Source of the DNA: Acinetobacter lwoffii
Lineage (GTDB): Bacteria; Pseudomonadota; Gammaproteobacteria; Pseudomonadales; Moraxellaceae
Assembly (NCBI RefSeq): GCF_029024105.1
Contig: NZ_CP118964.1
Location: 157,374 to 221,373 of the forward strand
Length of the DNA stretch: 64,000 nucleotides
Direction: 5' to 3'
The notes beneath the pieces are model-generated. The model saw nothing but the letters and a program-made list of their open reading frames with translations. It did no database searches and was not told where the DNA came from. This document shows, one piece after another, positions 44,183 to 51,579 of the stretch; the stretch's first letter is position 1, and the number at the start of each line of letters is the position of its first letter. Both the position numbers and the translations under genes were made by a program.

Positions 44183-45113
44183 TCTTTTTTCTAAAACTGT
44201 TTTAGCAAGCTCTTTGTTGATGGTCAGTGCAGTGAGTTTGGCACATAATGGTGAAGATCATAGTGCGCCTGAAAAAATGACAGTTGCTACATCTTCTAGT
44301 CAAAATCAGCCGATGCAAATGGATCGCTCTCAAATGAACCATAGCCAAATGAATCAGGCACAACATCAGGCAACATCTACGGTTAATCATTTACATCATG
44401 TACCAGATGCGAATGCTCAGCAGAGTTCGCATTATGATCATCGCTCAGAACACGGTGCGCAAATTTATGCGATTACGACAGTGGACAATAAGTGGCTTGT
44501 CAATGAAGATGGCACAGGTGATTTAAAGTCAGAGTTTGAAACCCGTATTGGCACAGATGAAAATAAGGTTTTTATTAAAATTCATGCCGATAAAGAAGAA
44601 TCGCATGATGCACATTATGATGCCAAACTTTTATATAGCCGTATGATTTCAGACTTTTGGGATGCACAGATTGGTGCACGTTATCGTAGTGAAAAAGTTG
44701 AACTCAATGATCATCGCAAAGACACCGAAGAAAATGTTGATGCGGTGATTGGCTTACATGGTATGGCGCCATATTTCTTTGAAACTGATGCTTATCTCTA
44801 TGCGGGAGAAGACAATTATGCGGGCTTTAGCCTAGAAACGGAACGTGATTTTCTGATTACGCAAAAGTTGATTATTCAACCTTATTTAGAGTTGGATGCT
44901 ATCTTTAGTGATGACTCTAAATATGCGAAAAAAACTGGTTTAAGCAGTGCAACCGCAGGGTTTGAAACTCGCTATGAAATCAGTAAAAAGATCATGCCGT
45001 ATATCGACATTGCCTATGAGTATTCAAAAGGTAATGATGAAACGTCGTGGCAAATAGAATCAAACTCTGAGAAAGGTTGGTTATATGGAGCTGGTGTTAG
45101 ATTTAGATTTTAA
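44169..45113 (+). CDS. copB: CopB outer-membrane copper resistance protein, second copy
   Basis: The start at 44169 has AAAGGAG upstream; 314 aa. A signal peptide (FSKTVLASSLLMVSAVSLA) is followed by a His/Met-rich head (MQMDRSQMNHSQMNQ, HLHHVPD) and the CopB barrel (GAQIYAITTVDNKWLVNEDG, APYFFETDAYLYAG, terminal Phe). It should sequester or pass copper at the outer membrane. It forms an operon with copA2 and the His/Met-rich gene. Confidence 0.93.
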   Translation: MRTINLFSKTVLASSLLMVSAVSLAHNGEDHSAPEKMTVATSSSQNQPMQMDRSQMNHSQMNQAQHQATSTVNHLHHVPDANAQQSSHYDHRSEHGAQIYAITTVDNKWLVNEDGTGDLKSEFETRIGTDENKVFIKIHADKEESHDAHYDAKLLYSRMISDFWDAQIGARYRSEKVELNDHRKDTEENVDAVIGLHGMAPYFFETDAYLYAGEDNYAGFSLETERDFLITQKLIIQPYLELDAIFSDDSKYAKKTGLSSATAGFETRYEISKKIMPYIDIAYEYSKGNDETSWQIESNSEKGWLYGAGVRFRF

Positions 45114-45204
45114 TTAATTTAATGATTACTAAATAGCTTTATTTAAATAAAACTCTAGCTTAATGTGGCCGGAAGCAAAATGTTAACTTATTTTGCTTCC
45201 TTCC

Positions 45205-45232
45205 ATTTAACATAATGGCTGTTATGCGAAGT
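45205..45232 (-). other. pdif site (XerD half, then XerC half)
   Basis: ATTTAACATAA (45205-45215, XerD half inverted), spacer TGGCTG, TTATGCGAAGT (45222-45232, XerC half inverted). This matches the 28-bp pdif sites of Acinetobacter plasmids, where XerC/XerD move small modules. The relBE-like pair lies between this site and the inverted one at 45850. Confidence 0.88.
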
Positions 45233-45236
45233 CGAC

Positions 45237-45259
45237 TTGTAATGCAATTTGCATTACAA
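45237..45259. promoter_or_regulatory. Perfect palindrome upstream of the antitoxin gene
   Basis: TTGTAATGCAA and TTGCATTACAA flank one central base, giving an 11-base-arm palindrome 33 bases before the antitoxin start. It probably is the operator for autoregulation by the toxin-antitoxin complex. Confidence 0.7.
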
Positions 45260-45292
45260 TATTCCTAGTACATTAAATACTTGGGAAATATG

Positions 45293-45538
45293 ATGGCTAC
45301 TGTTAACTTCAGGATCGATGAAGCCCTTAAAGAAAAATCTTATTCAATCCTTAAAGAGCAAGGTATTGCACCTACGGATTTCTTCACTAGTATTCTTGAG
45401 TATGTTGCTACGACTGGGAAACTGCCTGTCAAAAAAGCTTTGCTTTCAGAAGAAGATGAAGAATTATTAGCTCTTGTTCGTAAGCGCATTAATGATCCTA
45501 AAGAGATGTTTGAGGAAGTCACATTAGATGACTTATAA
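45293..45538 (+). CDS. RelB/DinJ-family antitoxin
   Basis: The 81-aa protein (ATG at 45293; another ATG directly before) has the ribbon-helix-helix start MATVNFRIDEALKEKSYSIL, a following helix and an acidic C-terminus. It overlaps the toxin gene by 11 bases. It neutralises the RelE-like toxin and represses the operon. Confidence 0.88.
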   Translation: MATVNFRIDEALKEKSYSILKEQGIAPTDFFTSILEYVATTGKLPVKKALLSEEDEELLALVRKRINDPKEMFEEVTLDDL

Positions 45539-45821
45539 GCTTTTACGTCACAAGGACTTTACAGCAGAATGGGAAAAACTCCCTGTTGCTATACGAGATC
45601 AATTTAAAAAGAAACTAGCCAAAGTCATAGAGCAGCCACATATTCCAAAGAATATGCTTAGAGGCGATCTTGCAGGTTGCTATAAAATCAAATTATTAAA
45701 AGCTGGTGTCCGACTTGTCTATCAAGTTAAAGATGATCAGGTAGTTATCCTGCTCATTACCGTCGGAAAACGAGCTGATAGCATAGTTTATGACGAAGCG
45801 AAAAAGCGAATTAAAGACTAA
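45528..45821 (+). CDS. RelE-family mRNA interferase toxin
   Basis: The 97-aa basic protein has the RelE pattern: YKLLRHKDFTAEWEKLP, PHIPKNMLRGDLAGCYKIKL, GVRLVYQVKDDQVVILLITVGKR and a Tyr near the C-terminus (VYDEAKKR). It cleaves mRNA on the ribosome when the antitoxin is lost, which stabilises the plasmid. It is followed at once by a terminator and a pdif site. Confidence 0.9.
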   Translation: MTYKLLRHKDFTAEWEKLPVAIRDQFKKKLAKVIEQPHIPKNMLRGDLAGCYKIKLLKAGVRLVYQVKDDQVVILLITVGKRADSIVYDEAKKRIKD

Positions 45822-45848
45822 AAATGGGAGCTTAAAGCTCCCATTTTT
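45821..45848 (+). terminator. Terminator of the relBE-like operon, next to pdif
   Basis: AAAATGGGAGCTT and AAGCTCCCATTTT are perfect 13-base arms with a one-base centre and a T-run. The higBA module at 47715 ends in a nearly identical hairpin, also touching a pdif site. Confidence 0.9.
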
Positions 45849-45849
45849 G

Positions 45850-45877
45850 GCTTCGTATAAGGTGTATTATGTTAATT
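45850..45877 (+). other. pdif site (XerC half, then XerD half)
   Basis: GCTTCGTATAA (45850-45860), spacer GGTGTA, TTATGTTAATT (45867-45877). It is inverted relative to the sites at 45205 and 46533, so it forms the right end of the relBE module and the left end of the csp module. Confidence 0.88.
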
Positions 45878-45885
45878 TTAGGAAA

Positions 45886-45925
45886 GGCTCTAAGACTAGC
45901 AGAATGATTATGTTAGTCTAGAGCC
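45886..45925 (-). terminator. Hairpin downstream of the copper-storage gene
   Basis: GGCTCTAAGACTA pairs with TAGTCTAGAGCC with one bulged base and a 15-base loop. It lies 26 bases beyond the csp stop on the minus strand. Confidence 0.55.
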
Positions 45926-45950
45926 ATATAATTAACATTATTGAAGTATT

Positions 45951-46280
45951 TTACATGGCAATTTTTCGACATTCTTCTGCACACTGACGGCAAGCCTCAG
46001 CACATTTTTTACAATGATCATGTGAATGTTTTTCACACTCTTCCGCACAATATTCACAGATCTTAGCACAAAGCTCACAAATCTCTTTGAGGAAAGGTGA
46101 GTTATGTTGTTGCATACGCACACATAACTGACAAATATCTGCACATTCTAGACAACGTTGAATACATTCACGCATCATCTCTAAATCTTTTTCTTTTAAA
46201 CAAGAAGTTGCACATTCAGTACAAATAAGTGAACAGTTTGTACATGCAGAAATACACTCTGAAAATTTCGTATTAATCAT
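45951..46280 (-). CDS. csp: Cysteine-rich four-helix-bundle copper-storage protein (Csp family)
   Basis: The 109-aa protein has about 18 Cys, spaced as Cys-x2/3-Cys along amphipathic helices (ISACTNCSLICTECATSC, CIQRCLECADICQLC, ICELCAKICEYCAEECE, CKKCAEACRQCAEECRK). This is the Csp/DUF326 pattern, in which cysteines line the core of a four-helix bundle and hold many Cu(I) ions. No signal peptide, so a cytosolic Csp3-like store. It lies alone between two inverted pdif sites. Confidence 0.92.
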   Translation of the reverse strand: MINTKFSECISACTNCSLICTECATSCLKEKDLEMMRECIQRCLECADICQLCVRMQQHNSPFLKEICELCAKICEYCAEECEKHSHDHCKKCAEACRQCAEECRKIAM

Positions 46281-46532
46281 TTTTTACTCTCAATTTATAT
46301 AATCAAAGAAATAATTAAAACATAATTTTTTTCTACTAATTATTTTAAATTATTAGTAAATGTAATACATAATGTTAATTTATATGAATAATGTTAATTT
46401 TAACTAAATCTTATTTATATTCCAAATTATTAAAAAACAGTTTTTAATTAGGATAGATGATCAAGTATCAAAAGCAGCTATTCTTAAAATAACTACAATA
46501 ATTTTATCACTTTAAAAATAGATTTTCCCTCT

Positions 46533-46560
46533 ATTTAACATAATGGTGGTTATACGGAGT
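46533..46560 (-). other. pdif site (XerD half, then XerC half)
   Basis: ATTTAACATAA (46533-46543), spacer TGGTGG, TTATACGGAGT (46550-46560). With the inverted site at 45850 it encloses csp; with the broken site at 47745 it would enclose higBA. Confidence 0.87.
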
Positions 46561-47058
46561 ACACTTGTATATTAATATAAATATCAACAACTTAAAAATT
46601 TCACCATGATCACAAAATGCACAAAAAATGGCTTTTGTAATAAGTTGGTGAGTTTTTAAGCGAATCTGTAACATTTTGCCAAGAAATTTGATCAATAAAT
46701 GATCAATTCGGCAATCAGTGCCCATTTCATGCGGATCCAGGTTCCAAAAATATCCCCAATTGCTGTGGATAAAATTTAGGCTATTTTGTACGCTCTGGCG
46801 CACATGAAACTCGGCCCTTTGCGGCTATCCGCGATACTGGAATTTTCCTATGATGAACTCATCGGGAACAGGAAGTTTCATAACATAAAACAATAATTAT
46901 AAGTTATTCGATAGGGATCCGAGGATATTGAAAGCACATGAGAAAACATGAAAAACCCCGGCAGGATGCCGGGGTTTTTTATTACCTATCATTTCTCATT
47001 TGCAAAACAAGCATAATGCCTCTAAAATATAGACTATAATCTATATTTTGGTTGTGGT
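46561..47058. other. Intergenic region of the higBA module
   Basis: No gene is visible. It contains a GC-richer stretch (about 46780-46880: CGGCCCTTTGCGGC, TATCCGCG) of unknown nature and a strong terminator at 46951-46980. A short structured RNA ending at that terminator is possible but unproven. The higBA promoter should lie after 46981, where an AT-rich stretch contains an inverted pair (TATAGACTATAATCTATA). Confidence 0.45.
46951..46980 (+). terminator. Strong Rho-independent terminator without an obvious gene
   Basis: AAAAACCCCGGCA and TGCCGGGGTTTTT are perfect 13-base arms with a 3-base loop and a run of T. No coding sequence leads into it, suggesting an untranslated RNA or a lost gene upstream. 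Confidence 0.85.
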
Positions 47059-47415
47059 ATGTGGACAGTCATTACGACAGATCTATTTAATCAGTGGCTT
47101 GAACAGCAAGATGAATCTACTCAAGAGAAGGTCCTAGCTGCCCTGGTTGTTCTACAGCAGCAGGGGCCGAGTTTAGGCCGCCCTTTAGTAGATACTGTGT
47201 ATGAGTCTAAATTTACCAATATGAAAGAACTGCGCGTTCAACATCGCGGTAGACCCTTAAGAGCTTTCTTCGCATTTGATCCCTTACGACAGGCTATTGT
47301 TCTATGTATTGCTGATAAAGGCGGTAAAAAGCGTTTTTATAAAGACATGCTGGATATTGCAGATGAACAATACCAACTTCATCTCACTACCCTAGGAGAT
47401 AAATCTAATGGCTAA
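47059..47415 (+). CDS. higB: HigB-type toxin (RelE superfamily, Gp49-like)
   Basis: The 118-aa protein begins MWTVITTDLFNQWLEQQ and has GRPLVDTVYESKFTNMKELRVQHRGRPLRAFFAFDP and ADKGGKKRFYKDML, the usual HigB2/Gp49 pattern. The toxin comes first and the antitoxin second, as is normal for hig. It overlaps higA by 8 bases. Confidence 0.92.
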   Translation: MWTVITTDLFNQWLEQQDESTQEKVLAALVVLQQQGPSLGRPLVDTVYESKFTNMKELRVQHRGRPLRAFFAFDPLRQAIVLCIADKGGKKRFYKDMLDIADEQYQLHLTTLGDKSNG

Positions 47416-47710
47416 GACTCTGCAAGAATTGTTAGCTAGCCGCTCTCCAGAGAGCCAAGCCCGTATTCAAAAAATGGCTGATGAATTACTGCTAGAAAAT
47501 CAGCTTCATCTTATTCGTGAAGAACTCGAAATTTCTCAAAAAGAGCTTGCTGAAACTTTGGGAATAAAACAGCCATCGCTTTCAGCAATAGAAAATCGTG
47601 GCAATGATCTTAAGATTTCAACCATGAAAAAGTATGTTGAGGCAATGGGTGGGAAGCTCCGTATTGATGTAGAGCTTCCAACAGGAAAACATATAGGATT
47701 CAACGTTTAA
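47408..47710 (+). CDS. higA: HigA-type antitoxin (XRE helix-turn-helix)
   Basis: The 100-aa protein has a helical N-terminus and an XRE domain (LIREELEISQKELAETLGIKQPSLSAIENRG). It neutralises HigB and represses the operon. The module is common on Acinetobacter plasmids. A terminator follows within 5 bases. Confidence 0.92.
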   Translation: MAKTLQELLASRSPESQARIQKMADELLLENQLHLIREELEISQKELAETLGIKQPSLSAIENRGNDLKISTMKKYVEAMGGKLRIDVELPTGKHIGFNV

Positions 47711-47714
47711 CAAT

Positions 47715-47743
47715 AAAAATGGGAGCTATAGGCTCCCATTTTT
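47715..47743 (+). terminator. Terminator of higBA, next to a broken pdif site
   Basis: AAAAATGGGAGC and GCTCCCATTTTT pair with a 5-base loop. It shares the GGGAGC stem with the relBE terminator at 45821. Confidence 0.88.
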
Positions 47744-47744
47744 A

Positions 47745-47755
47745 GATTCGTATAA
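47745..47755 (+). other. Half pdif site (XerC arm only)
   Basis: GATTCGTATAA matches the XerC arm, but the spacer and XerD arm are replaced by IS6-family sequence that begins inside it (ATAACGTTGAAC is shared by both). Confidence 0.65.
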
Positions 47756-47975
47756 CGTTGAACCCGACGGTAAATAGTCGTGTGATCAACATTCACACCC
47801 CGTTCGGCCAGCATTTCCTGCAGTTCACGATAGCTAATGCCATATTTACAATACCAGCGCACAGCCCAAAGAATGATTTCGCCCTGAAAATGCCGACCAT
47901 GGAAAGGATTCATATGCTGCACCTTTAGCTAAAACAGTCTTCAGCTTACCATTCGTGGTTATTTGCAACAGTGCC
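47752..47975 (-). mobile_element. 5' fragment of an IS6-family element
   Basis: This is the terminal repeat (GGCACTGTTGCAAATAACC, ending 47975) and about the first 55 transposase codons (MNPFHGRHFQGE), closest to the copy at 62703. The rest of the element is missing. Its inner end coincides with the broken pdif site, its outer end with the truncated resolvase. Confidence 0.92.
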
Positions 47976-48400
47976 TGTTGAACTATGTCCGGGAAGGGGA
48001 CAGGGTGATTGTACATTCCATGGATCGTTTTGCTCGAAGCTTAAAAGATTTAGTCACTGAAGTAGATAAACTGGTCAAACGAGGAATTGCCATCCAGTTC
48101 GTAAAAGAAAATATTACTTTCACTGCTCAATCTACCCCGATGGATAATTTGATGCTGCAATTGATGGGCGCTTTTGCACAGTTCGAACGTGAGATCATTT
48201 TAGAGCGTCAAAAAGAAGGAATAAAACTGGCCTCTGCTCAAGGAAAGTACAAAGGGCGTGTACATAAATTGAAACCTGAACAGGCTGAAGCTTTAAGACA
48301 AGAATGGAAGGAAGGAAAGTACCCTTCAAAAATGGCATTAGGCCAGGCATTTGGAATTAGTCGCCAGGCGGTATACCGCTATTTAAAAGCAAGTGAGTAA
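47976..48400 (+). pseudogene. Serine recombinase lacking the N-terminus
   Basis: It matches residues 48-188 of the resolvase at 19303 closely (LNYVREGDRVIVHSMDRFAR to YRYLKASE), but the first 47 residues, including the catalytic Ser in VRVSS, are replaced by the IS6 end. Confidence 0.92.
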
Positions 48401-48410
48401 CTCAATTAAA

Positions 48411-49400
48411 ATGGAAAATATTCGAAATTTTCTTGAAGATAATCAAGTCAAAATCTACTTCTGTACCATCTTTATCGGAGTTATTTTTGGATTAACCATC
48501 AGTGGAGCGACGATTTTAGAAAGTTTGATTAACCCTGCACTGGCATTAATGTTATTTGCTACTTTTTTACAAGTACCTATTGCAGAAATTGGCAAGGCAT
48601 TAAAAAATTTACGTTTTATTTCTGCATTACTTATTACTAACTTTATTGCCTTACCTTTAATTACGGCAGGTCTAATACAATTTTTACCTGAAAACCCACT
48701 TATTCGTTTAGCTGTACTTTTTGTTCTACTAGCACCGTGTATTGATTATGTGATTACTTTCACCCATGTTGGGAAAGGTAATGCAAGATTATTACTTGCG
48801 ATGACACCTGTATTATTGCTTATCCAAATGATCTTATTACCAATTTATCTTGGTGTACTCCTCGGAGAAGAGGTAGCTCAGCTTGTTGAAATTGGTCCTT
48901 TTGTCCATGCGTTTGTATGGTTCATTGTTGCACCCTTAGCAATGGCAGCTATAGTTCAGTTCATTGGGAATAGAAATGAACAAGCAGAAAAAGTGGCTGA
49001 AAGCCTAAACTTATTTCCTGTACCTGCCACAGCCCTAGTTTTGTTTATCGTCCTAGCATCAGTTATGCCTCAAATTGGGCTTGCAAAAAGTGCAGCTCTT
49101 CAAGCTTTACCAATTTATATTTCTTTTGCCATTATTGCTCCATTCGTGGGTTGGATAATTGCTCGTATTTTTCGATTAGAATCTGGCTCTGCTAGTGCTG
49201 TGTCCTTTTCAGCATCATATAGAAATTCATTTGTTATTCTTCCATTAGCTTTTGCAATTCCGGGAAGTATGCCCATAATTCCTGCTGTAATCTTGACTCA
49301 GACTATCGTTGAACTATGCTTTTTACCAATCTATATTCGTCTGATACCTCGACTATTCAAAACCTGGAGATTTAAACATTTAAGTAGTTGTTATAGTTAG
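48411..49400 (+). CDS. Arsenite exporter, Acr3/BASS superfamily
   Basis: The 329-aa protein (start MENIRNFLED; an in-frame GTG at 48393 overlaps the resolvase end) has ten membrane segments and motifs of Acr3 (ALALMLFATFLQVP, LLAPCIDYVITFTHVGKG with the essential Cys, FSASYRNSFVILPLAFAIP). Acr3 expels As(III). No arsR, arsC or arsH is present, so it stands alone. It follows the resolvase remnant by 10 bases, so its promoter is unclear. A poly-G/poly-C terminator follows. Confidence 0.8.
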   Translation: MENIRNFLEDNQVKIYFCTIFIGVIFGLTISGATILESLINPALALMLFATFLQVPIAEIGKALKNLRFISALLITNFIALPLITAGLIQFLPENPLIRLAVLFVLLAPCIDYVITFTHVGKGNARLLLAMTPVLLLIQMILLPIYLGVLLGEEVAQLVEIGPFVHAFVWFIVAPLAMAAIVQFIGNRNEQAEKVAESLNLFPVPATALVLFIVLASVMPQIGLAKSAALQALPIYISFAIIAPFVGWIIARIFRLESGSASAVSFSASYRNSFVILPLAFAIPGSMPIIPAVILTQTIVELCFLPIYIRLIPRLFKTWRFKHLSSCYS

Positions 49401-49447
49401 ATAAAAGTATTCAGAAGCCCACGCTTACATCGAGTAATTTAATAAAG

Positions 49448-49469
49448 GGGGGGGAGCTAGCTCCCCCCC
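49448..49469. terminator. Bidirectional terminator between the arsenite exporter and feoB
   Basis: GGGGGGGAGCT and AGCTCCCCCCC form a perfect palindrome, followed by TCTTTT. It lies between convergent genes and can serve both. Confidence 0.8.
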
Positions 49470-49488
49470 TCTTTTATTCATTTGCTAA

Positions 49489-51318
49489 TTAAAACTTACT
49501 CGCAACTTGATATGTGATGAATGAAAAGATGTAGGCTAATGCAAACAAATAAGTTGCCATAATGATGGGCTGTTTCCAGCTGCCAGTTTCTCGTCTAATT
49601 GTTGCTAACGTAGCAAGACAATGGGGAGCAAAAATAAACCATACCAATAATGATAAACCTGTGGCTAACCCCCATCCATCCGGGCCTGAAATTTGACTTA
49701 ACAGACTTTGAGTTACAGTATCTTCATCACCTGACATCGCATAAATCACCCCAAGAGCTGCAATTACAACTTCCCTTGCTGCCATAGCAGGAATGAGTGC
49801 AATACATATTTCCCATGTAAAACCAATAGGCGCAAATATAGGGTGAATTAAATGTCCTAACTGACCAGCTAAACTATAGTTAATGGCTGGCATGGTTGCA
49901 TTATCTGGTGCTTGAGGGAACGTGACTAGCACCCATAACAAGATAGACAGTGCAACGATAATGCCACCAACTCGTTTTAAGAAAATAGTTGCCCTATCAT
50001 ATAAGCCTAATGCAATATTTCTAATATCTGGAATTCGGTATGTGGGAAGCTCAAAAATAAAAATACTTTCAGTTTTATCTTTTCGAACCAACTTCAGAAA
50101 GAGTGAAACTAATAACGCTGAGACTATTCCCGACATATAAAGACCAAAAAGGACTAATCCTTGCAGACTTAACCAGCCGTAGATTAATTGGTTCGGAATA
50201 AATGCCGCGATCAATAAAGCATATACGGGCAATCTTGCTGAACAGGTCATCAAGGGTGCAATCATAATTGTTGCTAATCGGTCCCGTTCAGAGCTGATAC
50301 TTCTGGTTGCCATAATTCCGGGAATCGCACAAGCAAAACTGGATAGCAGAGGAATAAATGAACGGCCGCTAAGCCCGGCTTTAGACATTAATTTATCTAA
50401 AAGAAATGCTGCCCGGGGTAAATAGCCTGACTCTTCAAGCATTAAAATGAAGAAGAATAAAATCAAAATCTGAGGCATATATGCAAGCACGCTACCTGTG
50501 CCAGCAATTACCCCATCGACTACCAAGCTTTTTAATAGAGGATGTTGGATTAGTGGTCCAATAAAATCACTGAGCCATACGATAAAATTTTCAATGAATT
50601 CTATAAAAGGTGTTGCCCATATAAATACCGCCTGGAACATCACAAACATGGTTAAAGTTAAGATTACTAAACCCAATACAGGATGTAGAAAAATTTTATC
50701 TAGAAATGCGGTTCTTTTATCACCATTGTCATTATTTAAAATAACTTGTTTGGTGATTTGTTTGACCTGTTCAAAATGACTTAATTCAGAATGATAAGGA
50801 GTAATAAAAAGATTTTTTTGATCTAATTGATTAATTAAATCTTGAATTCCTTTTGTTTTAACTGCGACAGCTTCAACTACAGGGATACCTAACAGTTGAG
50901 ACAGTTTATCCTTATCAATGGAAATACCACGCTTTTTGACCTCATCCATCATATTTAATACAAGAATCATAGGGCGATTTAAAGCACGAACTTCGAGAAC
51001 CAAGCTCAAATGTAAGCTTAAATTTGTGGCATCTACGACGCATATAAAAATGTCGGGTAGAATTTCACCTTTTAGCTCGCCCAAACAAACTGCCCTGGTG
51101 ACTTCTTCATCTAAACTACTAGGTTTTAAACTGTAAGTTCCGGGTAAGTCCAATACTCGTATTGCATCACCAGAAGGTAAGTTAAAAGAACCTTCTTTTC
51201 TTTCTACGGTAACCCCAGCATAGTTGGCAACTTTTTGTCGCGTACCAGTAAGTGTATTAAATAAAGAGGTTTTTCCGCAATTTGGATTACCGACTAATGC
51301 AATATTCTTAATCTTCAT
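49489..51318 (-). CDS. feoB: Ferrous iron transporter FeoB
   Basis: The 609-aa protein has an N-terminal G domain (GNPNCGKTSLFN, LDLPGTYSL, LNMMDE), then the membrane part with two Gate motifs (LPRAAFLLDKLM, SFACAIPGIMATR and ACSARLPVYALLIAAF). It is shorter than E. coli FeoB (773 aa), which is usual in this plasmid type. It imports Fe(II). It overlaps feoA by 11 bases and follows a CDF exporter gene in the same operon. Confidence 0.95.
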   Translation of the reverse strand: MKIKNIALVGNPNCGKTSLFNTLTGTRQKVANYAGVTVERKEGSFNLPSGDAIRVLDLPGTYSLKPSSLDEEVTRAVCLGELKGEILPDIFICVVDATNLSLHLSLVLEVRALNRPMILVLNMMDEVKKRGISIDKDKLSQLLGIPVVEAVAVKTKGIQDLINQLDQKNLFITPYHSELSHFEQVKQITKQVILNNDNGDKRTAFLDKIFLHPVLGLVILTLTMFVMFQAVFIWATPFIEFIENFIVWLSDFIGPLIQHPLLKSLVVDGVIAGTGSVLAYMPQILILFFFILMLEESGYLPRAAFLLDKLMSKAGLSGRSFIPLLSSFACAIPGIMATRSISSERDRLATIMIAPLMTCSARLPVYALLIAAFIPNQLIYGWLSLQGLVLFGLYMSGIVSALLVSLFLKLVRKDKTESIFIFELPTYRIPDIRNIALGLYDRATIFLKRVGGIIVALSILLWVLVTFPQAPDNATMPAINYSLAGQLGHLIHPIFAPIGFTWEICIALIPAMAAREVVIAALGVIYAMSGDEDTVTQSLLSQISGPDGWGLATGLSLLVWFIFAPHCLATLATIRRETGSWKQPIIMATYLFALAYIFSFITYQVASKF

Positions 51319-51568
51319 TGGATACTAACTCTACAAAAATTCTTTCAGCTTCATTCTTTCTTAATGCGAATCTTGAAGTTTCAATCTGAACTAAAACAGG
51401 ATCTCCGCCAAAAACACCTTTAGCGAGTACTTGTAGAGTTTCACCCTCTCTAAAACCTAATAGTTGGAGCCGTTCCAATACGGGATCAGTGGTATGACTG
51501 TATTGATTACCTTTTTTGAGATCTCTAATTTTGACGATCTGATTTTGTTTAACTTGAAATAGATTCAT
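51308..51568 (-). CDS. feoA: FeoA, SH3-like partner of FeoB
   Basis: The 86-aa protein has an SH3-like fold pattern (LQLLGFREGETLQVLAKGVFGGDPVLVQIETSRFALRKNEAERI). It starts 11 bases after the CDF gene ends and overlaps feoB, so all three are probably one transcript. Confidence 0.92.
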   Translation of the reverse strand: MNLFQVKQNQIVKIRDLKKGNQYSHTTDPVLERLQLLGFREGETLQVLAKGVFGGDPVLVQIETSRFALRKNEAERIFVELVSNED

Positions 51569-51579
51569 TTTCGATACTC

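Noticed and set aside
46360..46410. Repeated AATGTTAATTT motifs upstream of csp considered as iterons or an extra pdif
   Set aside because: Only two copies, irregular spacing, and no XerC arm; likely AT-rich promoter DNA.
49448..49469. Poly-G/poly-C palindrome considered as a CsoR-type operator
   Set aside because: It lies between convergent genes, not before a promoter, and is followed by a T-rich stretch; a terminator explains it better.
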